From UBA1732 sp045114455 (lineage in GTDB: Bacteria > Verrucomicrobiota > Lentisphaeria > Victivallales > UBA1829), in contig JBGUKN010000094.1 of assembly GCA_045114455.1 (NCBI GenBank), positions 1 through 18,191 on the forward strand: 18,191 nt of DNA, given 5' to 3'. Shown here one piece after another: positions 12,497 to 18,191 of the stretch. Under the pieces are notes generated by a model that had not been told where the DNA came from, searched no databases, and worked only from the letters and a program-made list of their open reading frames with translations. Position 1 is the stretch's first letter. Each line of letters begins with the position of its first letter. The translations under genes were made by a program, and so were the position numbers.

Positions 12497-15076
12497 ATGA
12501 GACTTGTTTTTTGTCTGGCATCTCTTCTGCTGTCATTCCTTCTGGCCGCCGTTTTCTCCGCATGCGACGGCGCTTCCGGGCAATCCCGCAAGATCGGACG
12601 CATGGACATTGTCTACGGCGCCGACCAGTGCACGATCCCAGGCGAGGAGTTCGAGCGGGATGTGCGCGTGGAAGTGCGCGGCGTGACGGGCGACGAGACC
12701 TCCTCCGGCAAACTGCCGCTTCTTTCCGGCGAACCCGTTCGGTTCGAAGCCGCCGAGGGGTCCGACCTGGAGATCACCCCGCTTTCCGACGAAACCGATG
12801 TCGTCGGCGTCATCCGTGCGAAAATCCGGGCCGGACACAAGGTGGGCGACAACTATGTCAGGATCGTCCCCGTGAACGATCCCGACAAGGCCGTCCTCGT
12901 CCGCATGACCGTTGGCGCGAAGATCGAGAACGCCGAACGGCAGGGCATGACGAACGAAGTCCTGGTCGATCCGCTTGTGATCAAGGTGGTCGATGCGGAC
13001 GGCAAGCCCGTCGAGAACGCGCCCGTCTACTTCAGCGTCAAATCCGCCCCGCGCGGCAAGTCCGGTCCGAAAGTCCTTACGCCGGAAGCGCGGACCGATA
13101 AGAACGGGCTGGCGCAGACGTTCGTCCGGCTCGGCGGGGAAACCGGCGAATACCATTTCTCGATCGAAGTGGCGGATCCCGCGCACGGCATTTACATCCG
13201 CGCCCTTGATGCCCGCCTGCTCGGCATCGATATGTTTTCCGTGTCCATGAGCATGATCGGCGGTATCGCGTTCCTGATCTTCGGCATGCTGCGCCTCAGC
13301 CGCGGCCTTCAGAACATCGCGGGCGAAAAAATGCAGCACGTGCTCCAATTTTTCTCGAAGAACGCGTTCCTCGGCGTGATCGCCGGCGCCTTCGTCACCG
13401 CGGTCATCCAGTCCAGCGCGGCCACGACCATCATGGTGCTCGGCTTCATCAACGCGGGCTTGCTGAACCTGGTGCAGGCCATCGGCATCATCTTCGGCGC
13501 AAACATCGGCACGACCATGACGGCGCAGCTGATCTCGTTCAACCTCAGCGGCCTTTCCCTGCCCGCCATCGCCATCGGCTTCGTCCTGATGACCTTCACG
13601 AAAAAGCGGAACCTGCAGGGCTGGGGCAACGCCGTCTTCGGGTTCGGCATGCTCTTCTTCGGCATGAACATGATGAGCACCCAGATGAGCATCCTCGGCA
13701 CGTTCCCGTCGTTCCTCAACCTCTTCTCCATGATCGACTGCGCGCCGAAGACGCCTGACGGATTCATGCCGTTCCTGCCGATCCTCGGCGCGATCGGGAT
13801 CGGCATGGTCGCCGTGTTCCTCGTCAGCGCAAGCGCGGCGGTCATCGGCATCATCCTGGCGCTGTCCGCCGCCGGACTCGTCAACTTCTACACCGCAGTT
13901 CCGCTTCTGATCGGCACGAACATCGGCACCACGATCAACGCCTGCCTGGCTTCGATCACGGCCAACCGCGTGGCGAAACAGGCCGCGCTCGCGCACTTCC
14001 TCTTCAATTTCTTCGGCGCGGTCCTTATGGTCGTGCTGCTCTACATTCCCGTCGGCGTGCACAAGACCCCGTTCTTCCTGTACATCGTGAACGCCATCAC
14101 GCCCGGCGACGCGTTCGCCGCGGTCCCGCAGAACCTGGAACGCCACATCGCCATGGCGCACACGATCTTCAACGTCCTCACGGTCCTTGCCATCATGCCC
14201 GTGCTGAAGCCGTTCTCGCATCTCTGCGAAACGCTCATCCCCGGCGACAGGACCCAGCCGGTCAGCACGCGCACGCTGGAACCCCTGCTGCTTCGCACGC
14301 CCGCCATGGCAATCGAACAGTCCATCATCGAGATCCGCAAGATGGTCGAGCTGTCCTGGAGCATGATCGACCGCGCGGTCAACCATCATTTCCGCGCCGC
14401 GCACGTCGACGAAAAGGAATTCGAACAGCTGGAGGCCGACGAACAGCAGGTCGACAAGATGCAGTCCGACATCACGAACTACCTGGTCCAGATCACGCGG
14501 CAGCACCTCTCCAATCCGCAGTCCAACCTGATCCCGCTGCTCATGCACTGCACCAACGACGCCGAGCGCATCGCCGACCACACCGCCAACATCATGCGCC
14601 TCACCAAACGGCTTTCCAAGGTCGACACCAAGCTTTCCGACGTCGCGCAGGACAACCTCAACTCCCTGTGGGAGCTTCTCTGTTCCCAGGCGAACAATGT
14701 CAAGCTCGCGCTCTCCCACAAGCCCAAGGAAAGCGAAGCCGGCATCCGGTCTGCGCTGGAGGGCGAACGCAAGCTGAACAAGCTCGCCCACAAGTACGAG
14801 AAGAACATCAAGGCCATGATGGCCGAGCAGGCCCGCGAACAGCAGCAGGAGGCCGCAAACGTCGCCAGTGACGCCGAGGCCAACGAACGCGAGATCAACG
14901 AACTGGCCAAGCAGTACGAACAGGTCCACGTGGAACGCCGCAACAAGGGCGAATGCGCCGTCGACGCCAGCGTGATCTTCATCGAAATGCTCTGGGAACT
15001 CGAACGGATCGGCGACCACCTCGTGAACATCGCCCAGCGCGCCCCCGAAATGCAGAAGTTCTATATCAATATTTGA
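12497..15076 (+). CDS. Na+/phosphate cotransporter family protein (NptA-like) with lipoprotein/Ig-like head and PhoU tail
   Basis: Predicted inner-membrane sodium-dependent phosphate transporter or exporter with cytoplasmic regulation. The start at ATG 12497 is set by GAAGGA six bases upstream and by the signal peptide. The 859-residue product has a lipoprotein-like signal (1-23, LLAAVFSAC, atypical Phe at -3), an extracytoplasmic segment 24-245 whose second half (about 155-230: VDADGKPVENAPVYFSV, TDKNGLAQ) resembles a bacterial Ig-like Big_1 domain, then two Na/Pi-cotransporter repeats (about 250-400 and 425-570). Repeat 1 has QSSAATT (305-311) and GANIGTT (334-340); repeat 2 has SASAAV and GTNIGTT (473-479). 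Residues about 600-855 form PhoU-like helices (NDAERIADHTANIM, ELERIGDHLVNIA) interrupted by a charged coiled-coil-like stretch (755-815). Typical homologues lack the head. A DUF2062 gene follows after 22 bases. Confidence 0.9.
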   Translation: MRLVFCLASLLLSFLLAAVFSACDGASGQSRKIGRMDIVYGADQCTIPGEEFERDVRVEVRGVTGDETSSGKLPLLSGEPVRFEAAEGSDLEITPLSDETDVVGVIRAKIRAGHKVGDNYVRIVPVNDPDKAVLVRMTVGAKIENAERQGMTNEVLVDPLVIKVVDADGKPVENAPVYFSVKSAPRGKSGPKVLTPEARTDKNGLAQTFVRLGGETGEYHFSIEVADPAHGIYIRALDARLLGIDMFSVSMSMIGGIAFLIFGMLRLSRGLQNIAGEKMQHVLQFFSKNAFLGVIAGAFVTAVIQSSAATTIMVLGFINAGLLNLVQAIGIIFGANIGTTMTAQLISFNLSGLSLPAIAIGFVLMTFTKKRNLQGWGNAVFGFGMLFFGMNMMSTQMSILGTFPSFLNLFSMIDCAPKTPDGFMPFLPILGAIGIGMVAVFLVSASAAVIGIILALSAAGLVNFYTAVPLLIGTNIGTTINACLASITANRVAKQAALAHFLFNFFGAVLMVVLLYIPVGVHKTPFFLYIVNAITPGDAFAAVPQNLERHIAMAHTIFNVLTVLAIMPVLKPFSHLCETLIPGDRTQPVSTRTLEPLLLRTPAMAIEQSIIEIRKMVELSWSMIDRAVNHHFRAAHVDEKEFEQLEADEQQVDKMQSDITNYLVQITRQHLSNPQSNLIPLLMHCTNDAERIADHTANIMRLTKRLSKVDTKLSDVAQDNLNSLWELLCSQANNVKLALSHKPKESEAGIRSALEGERKLNKLAHKYEKNIKAMMAEQAREQQQEAANVASDAEANEREINELAKQYEQVHVERRNKGECAVDASVIFIEMLWELERIGDHLVNIAQRAPEMQKFYINI

Positions 15077-15098
15077 TTCGGGGAAGGATGGTTTCGGG

Positions 15099-15665
15099 AT
15101 GAGCGCCGGTCAGTGGTTCAAAAAGAAGTGGAGAAAGTTCTACTTCAAGATCGTCCGCGAAAAAGCCTCGCCGGAGTATGTCGCGCGAGGGTGGAGCATC
15201 GGCATGTTCTTCGGATGCCTCATCCCCATCGGCGGCCAGCTCGTCTGTTCCATTCCCGCGGCGTTCCTGCTGAAGGGAAGCAAGATCGGCGCGGTCCTCG
15301 GCACGTTCATCACCAACCAGATCACCGTCTTCTTCATCTATCCCGTGCAGTGCTATGCCGGCGCGAAGCTGATCGGCCTTGACCTCTCCTACGGGGACAT
15401 CAAACTCAAGCTCAAGGATATTGTGGACGCGTCGAGCTTTTCCGAGTTCGTCTCCGCGACGAAGAGCCTTGCCGGCGACCTGACGCTCGCGTTTTTCGTC
15501 GGGGGCGCCATCATGGCCGTCGTCCTGACTCCGATCACCTATGTCGTGGTGAAGAAGATGGTCGTCGGCTACCGGCTCCAGCTTGAAAAACGCCGCCGGA
15601 AACGCCTTGCCGCGCTCCGGTCGCGTGTCCATGCGAAGCATCAGCACGAGGCGGGAAATGCCTGA
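15099..15665 (+). CDS. DUF2062 family membrane protein
   Basis: A 188-residue integral membrane protein of unknown function. The pattern IGMFFGCLIPIGGQ (34-47) followed by GTFITNQITVFFIYP (68-82) is the DUF2062 signature (small residues, a Gln after a Gly-Gly pair, and an Asn in the second helix). Membrane segments lie at about 32-58, 64-90 and 126-155. Both ends are strongly basic (KKKWRKFYFK and EKRRRKRLAALRSR), which suggests cytoplasmic termini or contact with the membrane surface. AAGGA lies about 10 bases before the ATG. It begins 22 bases after the NptA-like gene and shares its promoter. No terminator is obvious after it, so read-through towards the tRNA is possible. Confidence 0.8.
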   Translation: MSAGQWFKKKWRKFYFKIVREKASPEYVARGWSIGMFFGCLIPIGGQLVCSIPAAFLLKGSKIGAVLGTFITNQITVFFIYPVQCYAGAKLIGLDLSYGDIKLKLKDIVDASSFSEFVSATKSLAGDLTLAFFVGGAIMAVVLTPITYVVVKKMVVGYRLQLEKRRRKRLAALRSRVHAKHQHEAGNA

Positions 15666-15712
15666 CATCCCGCGAAAAACCGGAAAAAACCGGAAAAAAA
15701 CGCGATTCCCGC

Positions 15713-15740
15713 TTGAATAATCTGTCCGGCATGCTATTTT
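15713..15740 (+). promoter_or_regulatory. Promoter of tRNA-Glu (and probably the genes behind it)
   Basis: TTGAAT (15713-15718), 16 bases and TATTTT (15735-15740), ending 26 bases before the mature tRNA 5' end. No other promoter is visible before the amidohydrolase. Confidence 0.75.
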
Positions 15741-15766
15741 AAATACATACTTTTTTCCGAGCGTGC

Positions 15767-15842
15767 GTCCCTATCGTCTAGAGGCCTAGGACACCAGGTT
15801 TTCATCCTGGTAACACGGGTTCGAATCCCGTTGGGGATGCCA
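15767..15842 (+). tRNA. tRNA-Glu (anticodon TTC)
   Basis: The cloverleaf folds cleanly in 76 bases. The acceptor stem is GTCCCTA with TGGGGAT (one G-T pair). The D stem is GTC/GAC. The anticodon stem CCAGG/CCTGG encloses the loop TTTTCAT, giving anticodon TTC. The T stem is ACGGG/CCCGT with loop TTCGAAT. The discriminator is G and the 3' CCA is encoded. TTTTTG follows at once, but without a hairpin, so transcription may continue into the amidohydrolase gene 35 bases away. Confidence 0.97.
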
Positions 15843-15877
15843 TTTTTGTATCCGGATGCCTTGTTTTGGAGGATGCC

Positions 15878-16663
15878 GTGAAATACTTTGACGTCCATTG
15901 CCACGTGTTCCCCGACAGCGTCGCCCCGAAGGTCGTCGCTTCCCTCGAGTCGTACTATCACGAACCCTGGCGCAGAACGGGCACGGTCGCGGATCTGCAC
16001 GAATCCCTTGAAGACGCCCATATCGACAAGGCGGTTTTCCTGGCTTCCGCCACGCGGCCCGACCAGGTGCAGAATCTCAACAACTATCTGGCGTCCCTGC
16101 TCGGACCGAAGGTCATCTGCCTCGGCTCGCTCCACCCGGACTACGCGGACTGCAAAGGTGAACTCGCGCGCATGAAGGAGATCGGGCTCACCGGCCTGAA
16201 ATTCCATCCCGATTTCCAGAAGCTCTACATCGACGAGCCCAAAATGATGCGCCTGTACGAACTGATCCCGCCGGAAATGCCGATCCTGTTCCACGTCGGC
16301 GACGCATGCAGCGATTATTCCTCCCCGAAACGCCTCGCGAACATGCTGGACCATTTCCCGCACCTCAAAAACGTCATCGCCGCGCACATGGGCGGATACA
16401 GCGTCTGGGACGAATCCTGGAAGCATCTCGTCGGGCGCGACGTCTGGTTCGACACTTCCAGCACCTTCTTTAAGCTGCCGCCGCACGAGGTCACGCGCAT
16501 GATCCTGGCGCATGGCGTCGACCGCGTCCTGTGGGCGACGGACTATCCCGCGCTGTCCCACCGCGACGGCATCGCCGAGGCGCGCACGCTGGATCTGACG
16601 GAAGACCAGTTCGAAAAGATATTCTATAAGAATGCGGAACGTCTGTTCGGCGTAAAGCTCTGA
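15878..16663 (+). CDS. Amidohydrolase family metal-dependent hydrolase (Amidohydro_2 type)
   Basis: A 261-residue TIM-barrel hydrolase or decarboxylase of the ACMSD/dicarboxylate-hydrolase branch; the substrate is unknown. I place the start at GTG 15878 because GGAGG lies five bases before it; an in-frame TTG at 15866 overlaps that site. Likely metal and catalytic residues are H7 and H9 (DVHCHVFPD), H110 (GLKFHPDFQ), H139 (ILFHVGDAC), H170 (IAAHMGGY) and D222 (LWATDYPA); all are present. It lacks a signal peptide and should be cytoplasmic. It sits 35 bases behind tRNA-Glu and 21 bases before the first chrA half, suggesting one transcript. The link with an anion transporter might mean a shared organic-anion pathway, but that is only inference. 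Confidence 0.88.
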   Translation: MKYFDVHCHVFPDSVAPKVVASLESYYHEPWRRTGTVADLHESLEDAHIDKAVFLASATRPDQVQNLNNYLASLLGPKVICLGSLHPDYADCKGELARMKEIGLTGLKFHPDFQKLYIDEPKMMRLYELIPPEMPILFHVGDACSDYSSPKRLANMLDHFPHLKNVIAAHMGGYSVWDESWKHLVGRDVWFDTSSTFFKLPPHEVTRMILAHGVDRVLWATDYPALSHRDGIAEARTLDLTEDQFEKIFYKNAERLFGVKL

Positions 16664-16684
16664 GGCGGGGAAGGGGGGAGCCGC

Positions 16685-17338
16685 ATGGAACCGGAAGTTC
16701 AGACTTTGTCCAGGGCCAGACGCCTCCTGCTGCTCTACTGCTCGTTTTTCCGCATCACCGCGCTCGTGGTCGGGGGCGGCCTCGCCATGCTCCCCGTCAT
16801 CGAGGAGATATTCGTCGTCAAGCATAAGCTTCTGACGCGCGAGGAGCTGCTGGACATGACCGCGCTCACGCAGACGGTCCCCGGCATCATCGCGATCAAT
16901 TCCGCCGTGTACATCGGCATGAAGATCGGCGGAGTGCCCGGCGCGCTTGCCGCCGCGGCGGGAGCCGTCACGCCGCCCTTCACGGTCATCCTGATCATCG
17001 CGTCGCTGTTTCCGCATCTTGACCCGAAAAACCGCTATCTGCTCGGCATTTTCGCCGGGATCCGCGCGGGCGTTACGGGCATGATCCTCGTCACCGGCTG
17101 CCGGATGTTCCGCCGGACCGTGAAGACCCCGCTCGAATATGCCGTGGTGCTGGTCTTCTTCATACTCGCGATCATGAAGGTGAGTCCCGCACTGCTGATC
17201 CTGGCGGCGGTCCCGTTCGGCTGGTGCTATGTGTGGTGGCAGACGCGCCGCATGGCGCAGGCGGAGCAGACGGCGGACGGCGGGAAGCCGGTTGAACAAT
17301 CCGCTGAATCGGACAAAGACGGAGGCGACGCAAAATGA
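16685..17338 (+). CDS. Chromate transporter family protein, first half (ChrA N-like subunit)
   Basis: A half-size member of the CHR family, 217 residues, which normally works with a second half encoded next to it. A strong GGGGGAG site precedes the ATG. The family pattern is visible as VVGGGLAMLPVIEE (28-41), the LTREELLDMTALTQTVPGI stretch (50-68), AINSAVYIGMKIGG (70-83) and VTPPF (95-99). Membrane helices lie at about 15-45, 80-110, 118-140 and 150-185. The C-terminal tail (186-217) is hydrophilic, rich in Gln, Asp and Glu, and likely cytoplasmic. Compared with the usual FGGGY and PGP motifs, this half has VGGGL and VPGI, so it is the more diverged partner. CHR members export chromate in a few bacteria, but many short-chain pairs have no proven substrate. 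Confidence 0.88.
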   Translation: MEPEVQTLSRARRLLLLYCSFFRITALVVGGGLAMLPVIEEIFVVKHKLLTREELLDMTALTQTVPGIIAINSAVYIGMKIGGVPGALAAAAGAVTPPFTVILIIASLFPHLDPKNRYLLGIFAGIRAGVTGMILVTGCRMFRRTVKTPLEYAVVLVFFILAIMKVSPALLILAAVPFGWCYVWWQTRRMAQAEQTADGGKPVEQSAESDKDGGDAK

Positions 17339-17943
17339 ACCACTGCATCGTCCTGTTTTTCCAGTTCTGCAAGTTCTCCGTGCTGTGTTTCGGCGGCGGC
17401 TACATGCTGATCCCGCTCCTGACGGCGGAATTCGTTGATCGGGAGCAGGTCCTCACGATGAGCGAATTCGGCAACCTGCTCTCCGTGGCGCAGGTCACGC
17501 CCGGCCCGGTCGGGCTGAACACCGCGACCTATGTCGGGTATGTGAACGAAGGTTTCTTCGGTTCGCTGGCGGCGTCGCTGGGGCTGGTCGTGCCGACCAT
17601 CCTGATCGGGTGCTCCGCGTCGGCTGGCATCAACCGCTGGAAGGAAACGTTCCTCGTGAAAGGCATGCTGAAGGGGACGCGCCTGGCGGCGGTCGCGCTG
17701 ATCATGTTCGCCGTGACGATCTTCTTCGGGATGTCGATCTTCACGCAGACGATCCCGTGGGAGTCGCTTGGCGCGCTGTTCAAGTTCGAACGTCCCGTCT
17801 TTCCCGAAGGGTTCTCCGTTTCTCCCGCTGGCGTGCTGATCTGCGGCGTGGCGGTCGTGCTGATGCTGAAGACGAAGGTCCCGGCCACCGCCGTTCTGCT
17901 CGGTTCCGCCGTCGCGGGCGCGATCCTGTCCGCATGGTTCTGA
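17335..17943 (+). CDS. Chromate transporter family protein, second half (ChrA C-like subunit)
   Basis: The partner half of the CHR pair, 202 residues. Its ATG overlaps the stop of the first half as ATGA, so translation is coupled and the subunits are probably made in equal amounts; GGAGG lies nine bases before the ATG. The canonical motifs are intact: CFGGGYMLIPLL (18-29), QVTPGPVGLNTATYVGY (53-69) and LGLVVPTI (82-89). Membrane helices lie at about 5-30, 72-97, 113-135, 163-178 and 183-200. It probably forms a heterodimer with the first half in the inner membrane. No terminator is evident after the stop. The substrate may be chromate, sulfate or another anion; the sequence cannot decide. Confidence 0.9.
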   Translation: MNHCIVLFFQFCKFSVLCFGGGYMLIPLLTAEFVDREQVLTMSEFGNLLSVAQVTPGPVGLNTATYVGYVNEGFFGSLAASLGLVVPTILIGCSASAGINRWKETFLVKGMLKGTRLAAVALIMFAVTIFFGMSIFTQTIPWESLGALFKFERPVFPEGFSVSPAGVLICGVAVVLMLKTKVPATAVLLGSAVAGAILSAWF

Positions 17944-17996
17944 CGCAAAAAGCCGTGAAAACGCGAAAAAAGGCGGAAAGAAATGCGGAAATCGAT

Positions 17997-18025
17997 TTGA
18001 AAAAAACGGGAACAGGCTGTATATT
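17997..18025 (+). promoter_or_regulatory. Promoter of rpsP
   Basis: TTGAAA (17997-18002), exactly 17 bases and TATATT (18020-18025), preceded by TG. This is the strongest consensus match in the window, as expected for a ribosomal protein operon. The predicted start site near 18032 leaves a leader of about 100 bases. Confidence 0.85.
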
Positions 18026-18037
18026 AATTGACTTTTA

Positions 18038-18096
18038 TACCGCATTGAGTCACGCGCACTGCGGTAAGCGAACAACGCGTGAGCGTCGAACGACGC
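18038..18096 (+). promoter_or_regulatory. Structured rpsP leader with two hairpins
   Basis: TACCGCA (18038-18044) pairs with TGCGGTA (18060-18066) around a 15-base loop, and GCGTC (18083-18087) pairs with GACGC (18092-18096) around GAAC. Both lie between the rpsP promoter and its ribosome binding site (AAAGGA, 18118-18123). They may form a regulatory leader; I do not recognise a known class. Confidence 0.4.
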
Positions 18097-18132
18097 AGTC
18101 GAACCACTGGTAAAGACAAAGGAAAAACCGTT

Positions 18133-18191
18133 ATGGTAAAGATCAGACTGAAACGAACTGGCGGAAAGAACTGGATCAGCTTCCGTATCGT
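18133..18191 (+). CDS. rpsP: 30S ribosomal protein S16, 5' end only (cut by the window edge)
   Basis: Only 19 codons are present. The N-terminus MVKIRLKRTGGKN followed by SFRIV matches the highly conserved start of S16 (MVKIRLKRxGxKxxPxYRIV), a small-subunit assembly protein. AAAGGA begins 15 bases before the ATG. It is the first gene after a strong promoter and a structured leader, and in many bacteria it heads an operon with rimM, trmD and rplS; those would lie outside the window. The stretch KNWISFRIV replaces the commoner KKRPFYRIV, a modest divergence. Confidence 0.88.
   Translation, partial: MVKIRLKRTGGKNWISFRI

Noticed and set aside
12533..15019. 828-codon open frame on the - strand over the NptA-like gene
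   Set aside because: Antisense shadow; composition is that of a complementary-strand artefact.
15645..15674. GCGGGA/TCCCGC pairing spanning the DUF2062 stop codon
   Set aside because: Six-bp stem with an 11-base loop followed by A-rich sequence, not Ts; not a + strand terminator.
15734..17299. 521-codon open frame on the - strand over tRNA-Glu and the amidohydrolase
   Set aside because: Its N-terminal part, NGIRTRVTRMKTWCPRP, is the familiar spurious translation of an antisense tRNA-Glu; the rest mirrors real genes.

Overview
The window is an ordinary-looking chromosomal segment of a GC-rich (about 60%) Gram-negative bacterium. An lpxK gene shows that it makes lipid A. A secreted GH27 alpha-galactosidase with a carbohydrate-binding insert, a pyrophosphate-type PPDK, a PIN-PhoH protein and very AT-rich promoters between GC-rich genes fit a polysaccharide-degrading anaerobe of the PVC group, perhaps Lentisphaerota (Victivallis-like). 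That placement is inference from gene content, not a search result. I see no phage, transposase, CRISPR array or toxin-antitoxin locus.

Layout. A group-2-like sigma-70 factor (77-1291, +) faces a secreted GH27 enzyme (1423-3201, -) across a bidirectional terminator. Next comes a 334-bp gap holding the GH27 promoter, the phoH terminator and two identical 47-bp composite palindromic repeats. Leftward genes follow: PIN-PhoH (3536-4864), a xylose-isomerase-like TIM-barrel protein (5024-5914), ppdK (6006-8771), then lpxK and a polyprenyl-phosphate sugar-1-phosphate transferase fused to a CapD-type membrane/Rossmann module (8978-12240, overlapping by ATGA). At about 12.43 kb two strong promoters diverge back to back. 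Rightward from there lie a lipoprotein/Ig-like/NptA/PhoU fusion and a DUF2062 membrane protein (12497-15665), a tRNA-Glu (15767-15842), an amidohydrolase, a split ChrA pair (to 17943), and the start of rpsP (S16), which runs off the right edge.

How the genes relate. lpxK plus the sugar-1-phosphate transferase form an envelope operon (lipid A and undecaprenyl-linked glycan initiation). The NptA-like protein and DUF2062 form a membrane-transport pair. The amidohydrolase and two ChrA halves appear to be transcribed with, or just behind, tRNA-Glu. PPDK is central carbon metabolism and GH27 is glycan foraging.

The best leads are: the composite palindrome repeat abutting the phoH stop codon; a perfect 10-bp inverted repeat in the phoH leader; the NptA-like protein with an extracytoplasmic lipoprotein/Ig head and an asymmetric second QSS motif; the transferase-CapD fusion lacking an epimerase domain; an NPCBM-like domain inserted inside the GH27 beta-domain; and a recurrent TTG-N(16-17)-TATATT promoter shared across the window. 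I did not find a clearly new multi-gene system.
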